Counted from the first letter of the stretch, positions 1-10,249 are shown. The stretch: DNA of 64,000 nt from Archangium lansingense (GCF_026626635.1 NZ_JAPNKA010000001.1:7812001-7876000), one strand, 5' to 3'. Numbers and translations: made by a program. The notes: a model not told the origin generated them from the sequence alone.

Positions 1-2
1 CC

Positions 3-2360
3 CGTGCCGAGCGGCTCCTGGGGCGCACCCGGAACGAGCTCCTCGGCCGCCGGTTGTGGACGGTGCTGCCAGAGTTGGAAGAGGCAGAGCTCGGCCGGGC
101 CTGTCACCGTGCCCTCGCAGAGGGTGTACCCACCACGGTGGAGGAGTACCTCGCATCCCTCGGAGCCTGGCTGGAATCCCAAGTGTTCCCCACCGGTGAG
201 GGGCTGCTCGTCCTGCTCCGGGACGTAACGGAGCTCAAGCATCTGGTGCGCTCGCGCTGGAGGGCGGAGCGATTGGCGGAGGAGCTGAGCCGTAGCGAGG
301 CGCGCTTCCGCTCGCTGGTGGTGGCCACCTCCACCATCCTCTGGACCACGGACGCCACGGGCAACATCCAGGAGGACTCGCCCACCTGGTGTGACTTCAC
401 CGGCCAGTCCTACGACAAGTGGCGCAGCGGTATCGGGTGGCAGGAGGCCATCCACCCCGAGGACCGGGCCCGGGTGTCGGCAGCGTGGAAGCGCGCCTTC
501 GCCGCCCGCGGTCTCTACGAGGTGGAGTACCGCCTGCGCCGCGCGGATGGGGCCTACACCCCGGTGGTGTCGCGCGGTGTCCCCGTGCTGGAGCTGGATG
601 GCTCCGTGCGCGAGTGGGTGGGCTCCATCACCGACATCACCGCGCAGCGGCGCGCCCGCCAGGCACTGGAGATCATCTCCGAGGCGAGCTCCGCGCTCTC
701 CTCCACGTTGGATCTGCGCCAGGCGCTGGAGCGACTCACCCGGAGCCTGGTGCCGCGCTTTGCCGGGTGGTGCGGCCTCTACCTCCGCCAAGGCAAAGGC
801 CCCCTGGAGCGGGTGGCCTTCACCGACGTGGATCCCATCCGCGCCCTGCGGCTGCGCAAGGCGGGTCGGCTGCTGGAGGGTCCGTACGCCATCCCCACCG
901 AGGTGCTGGAAAGTGGCCGTCCCGAGCCGATTCCTCTGCTCACCGAGGAAGTCCTCACCTCGGAGACGGACGAGGCGCGACGGGAGCTGCGGCGCGCCTT
1001 CATGGGGATGAAGGGGGTGGCGGTGCCCATTGCCCTGGATGGACGCAAGCTGGGCGTCCTCGTCCTGGCCCTGGGCGACGAGTACCGCGCCTACGATGCG
1101 GACGACGTCCGGGTGGCCGAGGAGCTGGCGCACCGGGCCGCCATTACCGTGGAGCACGCTCGCCTCTTCGAGCTGGCGCGCCAGGAGCGCGATCGAGCCG
1201 AGGAGGCCAACCGCGCCAAGGACGACTTTCTCGCCACCGTCTCGCACGAGCTGCGCACGCCGCTCACAGCCATCCTCGGGTGGGCCAGCATCCTGCGCAC
1301 CGGCACGCTCACCCCGGACAAACAGGCCCGCGCCCTGGAGACGGTGGAGCGCAGCGCCCGGGCCCAAGCGCAGATCGTCGATGATCTGCTGGACATCTCG
1401 CGCATCGTCGCCGGGAGGATGCGCTTGGAGATGCAGCCAGTGCAGCTCGTCCCCGTGGTGGAGGCGGCGTTGGACGCGGTGCGCCCAGCGGCGGCAGCCC
1501 GGAACATCCGCCTCGAATCTCAACTGGCAGCTGGCTCGGGCCCTGTGCAGGGAGACGCCCAGCGGCTGCAGCAGGTGGCGTGGAACCTCCTCACCAACGC
1601 CATCAAGTTCACACCCGAGGGAGGCCGGGTGGCGGTCCGGCTGCAGCGCCTGGAGGAGCACGTAGAGCTGCAAGTGTCGGACTCGGGCAAGGGCATCGAG
1701 CCCTCCTTCCTCCCCCACGTCTTCGAGCGCTTCCGGCAGGCCGACGGCAGCGCCACCCGCCGCTACGGAGGCCTGGGACTGGGACTGGCCATCGTGCGTC
1801 ACCTGGTGGAGCTGCACGGTGGCACCATCCAGGCCCACAGCGAGGGCGAGGGCCGTGGCGCCTCCTTCTCCGTGCGGCTGCCGCTGGCCGCGACGCGCAC
1901 CTCGGAGGGCTCGTCCACGAGGGACACTCCAGGGCTCCCGGATCCATCGCTGTCCGCGTATCTGCCGGATCTCTCGGGCGTGCGCGTGTTGGTAGCAGAT
2001 GACGAGCAAGGCACACGCGAGCTGCTCCGCGTGCTCCTGGAGGATCGCGGCGCGGTGGTGACCTCCGCCTCCAACTCAGCCGAGGCCCTCGAGCGTCTTA
2101 AACGCGAGCCACCGGATTTACTTGTCTCGGACATCGGCATGCCGGACGAGGATGGCTACACGCTCATCCGCCGGGTGCGCGCACTTCCTCCAGCCCAGGG
2201 AGGCCAGGTGCCCGCCGCCGCCCTCACCGCCTATACGCGGCTGGAGGATCGCACACGCGCCCTGAGCGCCGGATTCCAGGTTTACGTCCCTAAACCTGTC
2301 GATCCGATCGAGCTGGTGATGGCACTCGCCAACCTGATCAACCGCTTCGCAAGAAGCTGA
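3..2360 (+). CDS. Hybrid sensor histidine kinase/response regulator (5' end outside window)
   Basis: A one-protein phosphorelay. The reading frame is open to the left edge and already reads as a PAS fold (AERLLGRTRNELLGRRLW), so the true start lies upstream and the TTG at 54 is not it. In order: end of a PAS domain (to about 230), a second PAS with PAC tail (about 300-650), a GAF domain (about 690-1160), HisKA with the phospho-acceptor His in VSHELRTPLTAILGW (codon 1245), HATPase_c with N-box NLLTNAIKFT and G-box GLGLGLAIV (about 1560-1890), and a C-terminal REC domain with the acceptor Asp in LLVSDIGMPDEDGY (about 1975-2340). No transmembrane segment is visible, so the visible part is cytoplasmic. 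The signal and output are unknown; the terminal REC domain needs a His-phosphotransfer partner not present here. The kinase call is secure. Confidence 0.95.
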   Translation, partial: RAERLLGRTRNELLGRRLWTVLPELEEAELGRACHRALAEGVPTTVEEYLASLGAWLESQVFPTGEGLLVLLRDVTELKHLVRSRWRAERLAEELSRSEARFRSLVVATSTILWTTDATGNIQEDSPTWCDFTGQSYDKWRSGIGWQEAIHPEDRARVSAAWKRAFAARGLYEVEYRLRRADGAYTPVVSRGVPVLELDGSVREWVGSITDITAQRRARQALEIISEASSALSSTLDLRQALERLTRSLVPRFAGWCGLYLRQGKGPLERVAFTDVDPIRALRLRKAGRLLEGPYAIPTEVLESGRPEPIPLLTEEVLTSETDEARRELRRAFMGMKGVAVPIALDGRKLGVLVLALGDEYRAYDADDVRVAEELAHRAAITVEHARLFELARQERDRAEEANRAKDDFLATVSHELRTPLTAILGWASILRTGTLTPDKQARALETVERSARAQAQIVDDLLDISRIVAGRMRLEMQPVQLVPVVEAALDAVRPAAAARNIRLESQLAAGSGPVQGDAQRLQQVAWNLLTNAIKFTPEGGRVAVRLQRLEEHVELQVSDSGKGIEPSFLPHVFERFRQADGSATRRYGGLGLGLAIVRHLVELHGGTIQAHSEGEGRGASFSVRLPLAATRTSEGSSTRDTPGLPDPSLSAYLPDLSGVRVLVADDEQGTRELLRVLLEDRGAVVTSASNSAEALERLKREPPDLLVSDIGMPDEDGYTLIRRVRALPPAQGGQVPAAALTAYTRLEDRTRALSAGFQVYVPKPVDPIELVMALANLINRFARS

Positions 2361-2509
2361 GAGAAGCCCCACCACAAACAGCATCCTCATGTCCCGGGCC
2401 CCTTGGACGGCTTGTTGGGATTCCGACTATCATGCGACCTCCCGGTGCCTGGCTCGTTCAGTAGGTGATGTGGAGACCGGGAACCCCCCAGTTTCAAGAT
2501 GGAGGCTGC

Positions 2510-5500
2510 ATGCGTTTGAGGCAGACGTTGTGGGCCGGCTTGTTGCTCACCCCCCTCGCAAGCGGAAGTGCCCTGGCCGCGAGTCGAGGTAATTATGACG
2601 CCTTCCTGGCTCGCCAGGAGGAGAAGAGTCTTACTGCCAAGGAGGAGGCCCTCCATGCGCGCGGCCTGCGCGTCTCGCAGATGGAGGATCGGCTCGGCGT
2701 ACCGAGCTTCGTGTGGAACACCCGCGCAAGCTCGAGCACGAACCAGGCCGTGAGCTCCAAGATGCTGGGAGCCCGCAAGCCGGAGCAGGCAGCCCGTGCG
2801 CACCTGCAGTCGGTGGCGGACCTGTACCGCCTGGGCAGCGAGGACGTGTCGGGCGCGGTGCTGAAGGGGATGCACCAGACCGGCCGTGGCCCCGTCATCG
2901 CCCGCTTCACCCAGCAGGTGGACGGCATCGAGGTCTTCCGCAACGAGGTGAAGGTCGTCATGGACCGCAACCTCGAGATGGTGGCCGTCTCCGGCTATCT
3001 GGCGCCCGCGCAGTCGGCCCGCAAGGCCAGCCTCGGCGCCGCCAGCGCGTTCAAGCTCTCCGCCGATCAGGCCATCGCCATCGCCTTCCAGGACCAGACC
3101 GGCATCTCCATGCCGGCCCGCGGCTTCGTGTCCAACGGTCAGGTGAACGGGCCCTACTCGCACTACGTGCTGGACTCGAGCTCCGCCTCCGTCCTCACCC
3201 ACTCCCTGGTGGTGCCCGCTCGCGCCAAGCGCATCTACTACACGATGCCGGACGGCCTGGAGCCGGCCTGGTACGTGGAGGTGAACACCGGCCTCAAGAA
3301 CACCACGGGCTCGGACTACCACTCCTTCGTGGTGTCGGCGGTGAATGGCGCGCTGCTGATGCGCAACAACCTGTCCGCGCACGCCGGAACCACCAGCTAC
3401 CGCTACAAGGTCTGGGCAGACACGACGGCGCCCTACACCCCGTATGACGGCCCGCACGGCAACGACACCACGCCCTACGCGTCCGGCACTCCGGACGGCG
3501 TGGACGTGCGGCTCGACCTGCCGCCCAACTACGTCACCCTCTCCAGCCTCCCCGGCAATGATCCGTGGCTGCCGGCGGGCGCCACCGAGACGGTGGGCAA
3601 CAACGTGGACGCCTATGCCGACCTGTCGACGCCGGACGGCTTCCAGCCCGGGAGCAACGACCTGCGCGCGGCCGTCAACGGCGAGGCGGCCACTCCGGGC
3701 TTCGACTACCTCTACGATCTGTCCAAGGCGCCCAACTTCGACATCACCCAGCGCCAGGCGGCGGTGACGAACCTCTTCTACGTCACCAACTGGCTGCACG
3801 ACTCGTTCTACGCCGCCGGCTTCGACGAGGCGTCCGGCAACGCGCAGGCGAGCAACTTCGGCCGCGGCGGTGTCGAGGGCGACCGGATGCGCGCCGAGGC
3901 CCAGGACTACGACAGCACCAACAACGCGAACATGTTCACGCCCGCGGACGGCGCGCCGCCGCGGATGCAAATGTACGTGTTCAGCCCGGTCTCGCGCTTC
4001 ACCCTGGATGTCAACACCCCCACGGGACTGACCGTCACGCCCGGGCCCGCCGACTTCGGCGACCAGGACTTTGACCTCACCAATGACGTGGTGGTGGCGC
4101 TCCAGGGGACCGCGACCACGGGTTGCGGCACGACGCCCTTCACCAACGCGGCGGAGCTCTCCGGGAAGATCGCCCTCATCGACCGCGGCATCTGCGCCTT
4201 CACCGAGAAGGCGAAGAACGCACAGAACGCGGGCGCCGCGGCGGTGATCCTCGCCAACAACCAGCCCGGCGGTATCGCCCCCTCGGGTACGGACGCCTCC
4301 ATCACCATCCCGGTGGTGGCCATCCGGCAGGCCGATGGCAACGCCTTCAAGGAGGCGCTCAAGGCGGGCCCCGTCAACGTGCGCATGGTGAAGCTCAAGC
4401 CCACCGAAGCCCGCGACGGCACGTTGGACAACGCCATCGTCGCCCACGAGTGGGGTCACTACATCAGCAACCGCCTCATCGGTGACGGCAACGGCCTGAA
4501 CAACTACCAGGGCGGCGCCATGGGCGAGGGCTGGGGAGACTTCCACGCCCTGATGATGCAGGTGCGCGAGGCGGACCGGAACGTTGCTGGCAACAACCAG
4601 TTCCAGGGCGTCTACAGCATGTCTGCCTACGTCACCAGCGGCCCCGGCGTACCCGGTGCCTACTACGGCATCCGCCGCGTCCCGTACTCCACCTCGTTCA
4701 GCAAGAACGCTCTCACCTTCAAGCACATCGCCAACGGCAATCCGCTGCCGGACACGCACCCCTTGTCGTTCGGCCACGAAGGCCGGGCCAACTCGGAGGT
4801 CCACAACGGTGGCGAGGTGTGGGCCGCCATGTTGTGGGACTGCTACGTCTCGCTCCTCAACGCCCATCCCTTCCAGGTGGCGGAGGATCGGATGAAGCAG
4901 TACCTGGTGGCCGCCTACAAGGCCACCCCGTCGAGCCCCACCTACATCGAGGCGCGTGATGCGCTGTTGTCGGTGACCAAGGCCTCGGATCCGGCGGACT
5001 ACCAGCGCTTCGCGGCGGCCTTCGCCCGGCGCGGCATGGGCTTCGGTGCCAAGGCGCCGGACCGCGACTCCCAGGACTTCGTTGGCCTCGTGGAGAGCTA
5101 CCAGGCCGGCAACAACCTGGAGGTGGTGAGCATCAAGCTCGACGACACCATCACCGGGTGTGACCAGGACGGCGTGCTCGACGTGGGCGAGAAGGGCTAC
5201 CTCACCGTCACCGTGCGCAACGTGGGCGAGGGCGCCCTCGCCAGCTTCAACGCCACGGTCGCCGCTTCCGGCGCCAGCGCCAACCTCGCGTTCACCTCGG
5301 GCAACGTGCTCAACTTCTCGAGCCTGGCGCCCATGCAGACGGCGACGCGGAAGCTCCCGATCGAGCTGCTGCAGACCACGGGTGCCGAGCCCCGCGCGGG
5401 CCTCACCCTGACGTTCGACGAGCCCTCGCTGCCCACCGCTGTGACGACGGCGTCCTTCAACGGCCGCGTCAACACCGACGAGTCCGCGGGCACCAGCGAC

Positions 5501-7414
5501 ACGGACACGGTGGAGGCCCAGACGACCTCCTGGACCTCGTCCGTCATCGGCAACGGCCCGAGCCAGCCCTGGCAGCGAGTGGAGGCGAACGGCAACCGCT
5601 TCTGGCACGGGCGGAATCTGCCCTTCACCGGCGACGTCACCCTCACCTCGCCCTGGGTGGAGGCGCGCGCCGATGCCGACTTCATCTTCCGCTACAAGTA
5701 CCGTCACTCCTTCGAGACCGACAACGGCGGCGGCGAGCCCTTCTTCGACGGCGCCATCGTGGAGTTCACCACTGACGGTCTCGAGTGGCACAACGTCTTC
5801 GACTCCGGCGTGGACCCGGGCTACACCAACTTCATCGGCGATGGCAGCTTCTCCAACCCGCTCGATGGACAGCCTGGCTACGCCGGCCTGAGCGCGGACT
5901 TCCCTGATTTCGAGACGGCGGAGCTCGACTTCGGCACCCAGTTCGCGGGCAAGCACGTGCAGTTCCGCTTCCGGCTCGGCTCCGATCCGGGCGCGGGCGC
6001 GCATGGCCTGGACGTGGATGACCTGCAGTTCTCCGGAATCGATCCCAGTCAGCTGCCCTTCGGTGGCACCCTCCGTGAGGCCTTCGAGGGTCCCGCGGGC
6101 GATCCCTCGGCTCCCGCCTGCAACCGCCGCCCGGTGGCCAACGCTGGCAAGACGCCGCAGACCGTGGCCAACTTCAGAGTGGATGCCAGCGGCACCGTCA
6201 AGACCTACAACACGGTGAAGCTCGACGGCAGTGGCAGCTTCGACTCGGATGGCGAGGCGCTCACCTACACGTGGACCCAGCTGTCTGGCCCTCCCGTGAC
6301 CCTCACGGACGCCAACACGGCCCGTCCCACCTTCACGCCCCGCGTGGAGAACAACGCGACGTTCGTCTTCCAGCTCGTGGTCAGCGACTCGAAGGAGAGC
6401 AGCCTCCCCGTCAACGCCACCGCCTACGTGCTCACGGATCATGACCCCGTGGCGAATGCGGGCGCGGACAACCGCGTTCCCAGCCGCGGCGTCGTCACGC
6501 TCTCCGGCTCGGTGGTGGATCCGGATGGAGACCCCGTGACCTTCGTCCAGTGGGTGCAGGAGGATGGCCCGGCGGTGACGCTGAAGGATGATGGCGCGCT
6601 CACGACGACCTTCACCGCACCGGACGTGAAGGAGGACACGGAGCTGGTGTTCACCCTCTATGCCGCGACCGCAAGCCTGACCATCGGCACCGAACTGCTG
6701 GTCTGGGACACCGTCAAGCTGACCGTGCACAAGTCCAACCGCCACCCCGTGGTCAAGGGCCCCAACGACATGACGGTGGCCGAGCGGACCGCCATCTCGC
6801 TCGACGCCGAGGGCACGGATGCCGACGAGGATGTGCTCAGCTACACCTGGGTGCAGACCGGCGGCACGATCGTGCAGCTCTCTGGTGCCGACACCGCCAA
6901 GCTGAGCTTCACCACACCCGAGGTGAAGGGTGACACCCTGATGACCTTCCGCCTCCTGGCGAAGGACTCGAATGGCGACGAGAGCGAGGCCGTCACCGTC
7001 AACCTGACGGTGACGAACGCCAACCGCGGTCCCACGGCGCTGGCCCGGAAGATCTCCGGCGGCTCCGTCGCGGGTGACAACGTCACGCTCGACGGCTCCG
7101 GCTCCACGGATCCGGACGGTGACGCGCTCACCTACCAGTGGACGCAGGTGTCCGGCCCGTCCGTCACGCTCTCCCCTGCGGACGGCTCGTACACCAACTT
7201 CGTGTCTCCGAAGGCGAAGGACGGCGCCACGCTCGTCTTCGAGCTGACCGTGTCCGACGGCACGGAGTCCGCGAAGCACCAGGTGACGGTGGAGGTGCCG
7301 AAGGAGGCCGGGGGCTGCTCCAGCACGGGCTCCGGCCAGAGCTCGATGGTGTCGATGCTGCTGATCGGCGCCGGCCTGCTCTTCTCGCGCCGCCGCTCCC
7401 TCGGCCGCGGGTAG
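2510..7414 (+). CDS. Secreted M36 (fungalysin-type) zinc metalloprotease with PA and PKD domains and a myxosortase-type tail
   Basis: Large secreted protease of about 1634 residues. ATG 2510 is chosen because GGAGG lies 4 bp upstream and a clean signal peptide follows (MRLRQTLWAGLLLTPLASGS). Then come an FTP-type inhibitory propeptide (about residues 40-260), the M36 catalytic domain with zinc motif HEWGH at residues 646-650 and downstream glutamate in GEGWGDF (about 673), and a protease-associated (PA) domain inserted just before HEWGH (about 515-635). The C-terminal half holds CARDB-like and jelly-roll-like regions and about four PKD-type modules (from about residue 1210), then GGCSSTG, a hydrophobic stretch and RRRS, resembling a MYXO-CTERM signal. 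Expected role: extracellular or surface protein digestion during predation. The long antisense open frame over the same bases is a GC artefact. A strong terminator follows at 7445-7470. Confidence 0.93.
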   Translation: MRLRQTLWAGLLLTPLASGSALAASRGNYDAFLARQEEKSLTAKEEALHARGLRVSQMEDRLGVPSFVWNTRASSSTNQAVSSKMLGARKPEQAARAHLQSVADLYRLGSEDVSGAVLKGMHQTGRGPVIARFTQQVDGIEVFRNEVKVVMDRNLEMVAVSGYLAPAQSARKASLGAASAFKLSADQAIAIAFQDQTGISMPARGFVSNGQVNGPYSHYVLDSSSASVLTHSLVVPARAKRIYYTMPDGLEPAWYVEVNTGLKNTTGSDYHSFVVSAVNGALLMRNNLSAHAGTTSYRYKVWADTTAPYTPYDGPHGNDTTPYASGTPDGVDVRLDLPPNYVTLSSLPGNDPWLPAGATETVGNNVDAYADLSTPDGFQPGSNDLRAAVNGEAATPGFDYLYDLSKAPNFDITQRQAAVTNLFYVTNWLHDSFYAAGFDEASGNAQASNFGRGGVEGDRMRAEAQDYDSTNNANMFTPADGAPPRMQMYVFSPVSRFTLDVNTPTGLTVTPGPADFGDQDFDLTNDVVVALQGTATTGCGTTPFTNAAELSGKIALIDRGICAFTEKAKNAQNAGAAAVILANNQPGGIAPSGTDASITIPVVAIRQADGNAFKEALKAGPVNVRMVKLKPTEARDGTLDNAIVAHEWGHYISNRLIGDGNGLNNYQGGAMGEGWGDFHALMMQVREADRNVAGNNQFQGVYSMSAYVTSGPGVPGAYYGIRRVPYSTSFSKNALTFKHIANGNPLPDTHPLSFGHEGRANSEVHNGGEVWAAMLWDCYVSLLNAHPFQVAEDRMKQYLVAAYKATPSSPTYIEARDALLSVTKASDPADYQRFAAAFARRGMGFGAKAPDRDSQDFVGLVESYQAGNNLEVVSIKLDDTITGCDQDGVLDVGEKGYLTVTVRNVGEGALASFNATVAASGASANLAFTSGNVLNFSSLAPMQTATRKLPIELLQTTGAEPRAGLTLTFDEPSLPTAVTTASFNGRVNTDESAGTSDTDTVEAQTTSWTSSVIGNGPSQPWQRVEANGNRFWHGRNLPFTGDVTLTSPWVEARADADFIFRYKYRHSFETDNGGGEPFFDGAIVEFTTDGLEWHNVFDSGVDPGYTNFIGDGSFSNPLDGQPGYAGLSADFPDFETAELDFGTQFAGKHVQFRFRLGSDPGAGAHGLDVDDLQFSGIDPSQLPFGGTLREAFEGPAGDPSAPACNRRPVANAGKTPQTVANFRVDASGTVKTYNTVKLDGSGSFDSDGEALTYTWTQLSGPPVTLTDANTARPTFTPRVENNATFVFQLVVSDSKESSLPVNATAYVLTDHDPVANAGADNRVPSRGVVTLSGSVVDPDGDPVTFVQWVQEDGPAVTLKDDGALTTTFTAPDVKEDTELVFTLYAATASLTIGTELLVWDTVKLTVHKSNRHPVVKGPNDMTVAERTAISLDAEGTDADEDVLSYTWVQTGGTIVQLSGADTAKLSFTTPEVKGDTLMTFRLLAKDSNGDESEAVTVNLTVTNANRGPTALARKISGGSVAGDNVTLDGSGSTDPDGDALTYQWTQVSGPSVTLSPADGSYTNFVSPKAKDGATLVFELTVSDGTESAKHQVTVEVPKEAGGCSSTGSGQSSMVSMLLIGAGLLFSRRRSLGRG

Positions 7415-7444
7415 TCTGACCGCGGGCCCAAGGCCCTGTTGACC

Positions 7445-7477
7445 GAGGGGTGGCCTCCGGGCCACCCCTCTTCTTTT
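7445..7477 (+). terminator. Rho-independent terminator after the M36 protease gene
   Basis: A perfect 11-bp stem (GAGGGGTGGCC at 7445-7455 with GGCCACCCCTC at 7460-7470) closes a TCCG tetraloop and is followed by TTCTTTT. The T-run is on the plus side, so it serves the protease gene ending at 7414, 30 bp upstream; it also separates that gene from convergent recG. Confidence 0.85.
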
Positions 7478-10249
7478 CTACCCCACCCGCGCGAGGGACA
7501 GCCGCCCCTCCCAGCGCTCCTCGAGGGCCTTCACCAGCCCCTGGTGCTCGGGGGCGGCGAGCTTCGGGTCGCTCGCGAGAATCCGCCGCGCCTCCTGCTG
7601 GGCCAGGGACAGCAGATCTCCATCCCGCGCGAGGTTGGCCACCGCCAGCTCCGGCAGGCCGCTCTGCCGCGTGCCGAGGAACTCACCGGGGCCGCGGATC
7701 TCCAGGTCCTTCTCCGCGATGACGAAGCCGTCGCTGCTGTGCTCCATCACCCCGAGCCGCTCCGAGGAGTCCATGGAGGAGCGCGCCAGGTTGGCCACCA
7801 GGTAGCAGTAGCTCACCGCCGCCCCGCGTCCCACCCGGCCGCGGAGCTGGTGAAGCTGCGACAGGCCGAAGCGCTCCGCGGACTCGATGACCATCACCGA
7901 CGCGTTGGGCACGTCCACGCCCACCTCCACCACCGTGGTGCACACGAGCACCTGGATGCTGCCGGCCCGGAAGGCGTCCATCACCAGGTCCTTCTCCTCG
8001 GGCTTCATCCGCCCGTGGAGCAACCCCACCTCCACACCGGGGAACACCTGCCGCAGCTTGTCCGCCCCGCGCGTCGCGTCCTCCAGGTCCAGCTTCTCCG
8101 ACTCCTCCACCAGCGGATACACCACGTAGGCCTGGTGGCCCTTCTGCACCTCGGACGCCACCGCCTCGTACACCCGGGCCTTCTGCTTGTCGTTGAAGAC
8201 GCGCGTCTTCACCGGCGTGCGCCCCGGCGGCAGCTCGTCGATGATGGACACGTCCAGGTCCCCGTACAGCGTCATCGCCAGCGTGCGAGGAATGGGCGTC
8301 GCCGTCATCACCAGCACGTCCGGCGACACGCCCTTGCTCATCAGCGTGTGCCGCTGCAGCACGCCAAAGCGGTGCTGCTCGTCGATCACCACGAAGCCCA
8401 GCTTCTGGAAGCCCACGTCCTGCTGGATGAGCGCGTGCGTGCCTACCGCCAGGTGGATCTCCCCTTGCGCCACCGCCTCGCGCACCTCGCGCTTGCGCTT
8501 CGCCGTCCCCGCCGCGCTCAAGAGCCCCACCTTGTAGCCCAGTGGCTCCAGCAGCTTGCGGAACGTGCGCTCGTGCTGCTCGGCGAGGATCTCCGTGGGC
8601 GCCATCACCGCCACCTGGTAGCCGTCCTGCAGCGCCACCAGCGACGCCACCACCGCCACCGCCGTCTTCCCCGAGCCCACGTCGCCCTGCACCAGCCGGT
8701 TCATCGGCTCGGCCCCGCCCATGTCCTGGGCTACCTCTCCGATGACCTTCTTCTGCGCCCCCGTGAGCTGGAACGGCAGCGCCCCGCGCGCCTTCTCCAA
8801 CCGTGGTGCCGACACGTCGAAGGTGATGCCCTTCTCCGTCTTCACCCCTTGCCGCTTCAGCCCCATGCCGAGCTGCAGGAAGAAGAGCTCATCGAACGCC
8901 AGCCGCCGGTGCGCCGGGCTCAGGTGCCGGTCCAGCATCTCGGGATCCGCGTCTCCCGCCGGGAAGTGGATGGCCTTCAAAGCCTCCGGCAGCGTCATCA
9001 GCTCCAGCTTCTTGCGCAGGCCCGCGGGCAGCGGCTCCTCCACATGGTTTGCGTAGGACTCGCTCACCACCGAGGCCAGCTCCCGGAACATGCGCTGGTC
9101 CCCCCGCTCGAACCCCGGATACACGGGGACGATGCGGTTGAAGTGCACCGAGGACACCTCGAGGTCCTCCGCCGGCTCGATCTCCGGGTGCGCTATCTCG
9201 CGCCCCGACAGCGACGCGCGCACCTCGCCGGACAGCACCAGCCGCTTGCCCACCGGGAAACGCTGCTTCAGCCACGGACCCGCATTGAAGTACGTGGCCG
9301 CGATACTTCCCGTGCGATCCGCCACCACCGCCCGGAAATAGCGCTTGCCCGTCCGGCCCGGCACGAAGTCCGCCAGCTTCACCACGCCCACCGTCACCCC
9401 GCGCTCCCCCGGCATCAGCTCGGCAATCGTCTGCAGCTTGCGCCGATCCTCGTAGCAGCGTGGCAGCAGGAAGAGGATGTCCCCCACCCGCTTCAGCCCC
9501 TTCTTGTTCAGCGCCGCCAGCAGCCTCGGGCCCAGCCGCTTGCCCATCGTCTTCAGCGGAATCGCCAGCGGCCCCGAGCGCGGTGCGATCGACAGCAGCT
9601 TCGCCTCCGCTCGGGACTCCTCCTGCCCCTTCGCTGCCTTCTTCTTCTTGCGCTTCGCGGCGGGCTTCTCCTCCGGAGCGGGAGGCGCGGGTGGAGGCGG
9701 AGGGACTACGGGCTTCGCAGGCTCTCGCGCGAGCATGGGGGCCGAGGACCGCGATCCTGGCGGCGGGGGCGCCGGGGCCTTTGATTTCCACTCGGGAACG
9801 AGCTCAGGGCGGACCTGCGCGCGGACCTGCGCACGACCCTCACCCCGTCCCTCTCCCAGAGGGAGAGGGGCTGGGTTCAACCCTCGGGCCTCGATACCCT
9901 CACCCCGTCCCTCTCCCGAAGGGCGAGGGGATGGGGGCACAGTGGGAGCTGGGGGGGCATCGGGCACTTCGGTGGCGACCTGGGCCAGCTCCTCGGGCAA
10001 CGGCACCCCGCTCAGCTTCAGCCCCGCCACGACCCTCCTCAACGCCGCCTTGCGCCTCTCCGGCGCCGGATGGTCCACGTGCGGCAACGCCGCTCGCAGC
10101 TGCTTCAGCGCCTCGCCGTCCACCCCCGTCGCCCCTGCCAGCGCACGCTCCAATAGACTCCGCAGGTCCTTCACCGTCGACAGATGGGCGAAGTCACTCC
10201 GGCACGCGTAACGCAACGGTCCAACAAGGCTGGTAAGCGGGTGGTTCAC
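7478..10249 (-). CDS. recG: ATP-dependent DNA helicase RecG
   Basis: Branch-migrating helicase that remodels stalled forks and Holliday junctions. The core shows the wedge/OB region, Walker A GDVGSGKT, motif II DEQHRF, and GRVGRG of motif VI. At 923 residues it is roughly 230 longer than typical RecG; the surplus is an N-terminal domain (LRSLLERALAG to VVAGLKLSG) plus a low-complexity Pro/Ala/Lys linker. Within that linker two copies of a dispersed palindromic repeat (9836-9870 and 9896-9930) are read in frame as PSPRPSGEGRGEG and PAPLPLGEGRGEG. The start at 10249 is a GTG; no strong Shine-Dalgarno was seen, so the N-terminus is uncertain. greA lies upstream on the same strand, 114 bp away. 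Confidence 0.95.
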   Translation of the reverse strand: MNHPLTSLVGPLRYACRSDFAHLSTVKDLRSLLERALAGATGVDGEALKQLRAALPHVDHPAPERRKAALRRVVAGLKLSGVPLPEELAQVATEVPDAPPAPTVPPSPRPSGEGRGEGIEARGLNPAPLPLGEGRGEGRAQVRAQVRPELVPEWKSKAPAPPPPGSRSSAPMLAREPAKPVVPPPPPAPPAPEEKPAAKRKKKKAAKGQEESRAEAKLLSIAPRSGPLAIPLKTMGKRLGPRLLAALNKKGLKRVGDILFLLPRCYEDRRKLQTIAELMPGERGVTVGVVKLADFVPGRTGKRYFRAVVADRTGSIAATYFNAGPWLKQRFPVGKRLVLSGEVRASLSGREIAHPEIEPAEDLEVSSVHFNRIVPVYPGFERGDQRMFRELASVVSESYANHVEEPLPAGLRKKLELMTLPEALKAIHFPAGDADPEMLDRHLSPAHRRLAFDELFFLQLGMGLKRQGVKTEKGITFDVSAPRLEKARGALPFQLTGAQKKVIGEVAQDMGGAEPMNRLVQGDVGSGKTAVAVVASLVALQDGYQVAVMAPTEILAEQHERTFRKLLEPLGYKVGLLSAAGTAKRKREVREAVAQGEIHLAVGTHALIQQDVGFQKLGFVVIDEQHRFGVLQRHTLMSKGVSPDVLVMTATPIPRTLAMTLYGDLDVSIIDELPPGRTPVKTRVFNDKQKARVYEAVASEVQKGHQAYVVYPLVEESEKLDLEDATRGADKLRQVFPGVEVGLLHGRMKPEEKDLVMDAFRAGSIQVLVCTTVVEVGVDVPNASVMVIESAERFGLSQLHQLRGRVGRGAAVSYCYLVANLARSSMDSSERLGVMEHSSDGFVIAEKDLEIRGPGEFLGTRQSGLPELAVANLARDGDLLSLAQQEARRILASDPKLAAPEHQGLVKALEERWEGRLSLARVG
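9836..9870 (+). repeat. Dispersed palindromic repeat, copy R1 (inside recG)
   Basis: Begins ACCCTCACCCCGTCCCTCTC and closes into a hairpin of CCCTCTCCC/AGAGGGAGAGGG type. One of five copies in this window (also 9896, 26633, 43066, 55541), all in the same orientation relative to the plus strand. This copy is translated in frame as part of the RecG linker. Confidence 0.85.
9896..9930 (+). repeat. Dispersed palindromic repeat, copy R2 (inside recG)
   Basis: Second in-frame copy, starting exactly 60 bp after R1. The arm reads CCCTCTCCCGAAGGGCGAGG, so the hairpin carries compensating and non-compensating changes relative to R1. The 60-bp spacing keeps the recG frame. Confidence 0.85.

Noticed and set aside
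2387..7465. Minus-strand open frame of 1692 codons
   Set aside because: Antisense shadow of the M36 protease: His/Gly/Arg/Val repeats, no start context and no domain. The plus-strand gene has signal peptide, zinc motif and terminator.
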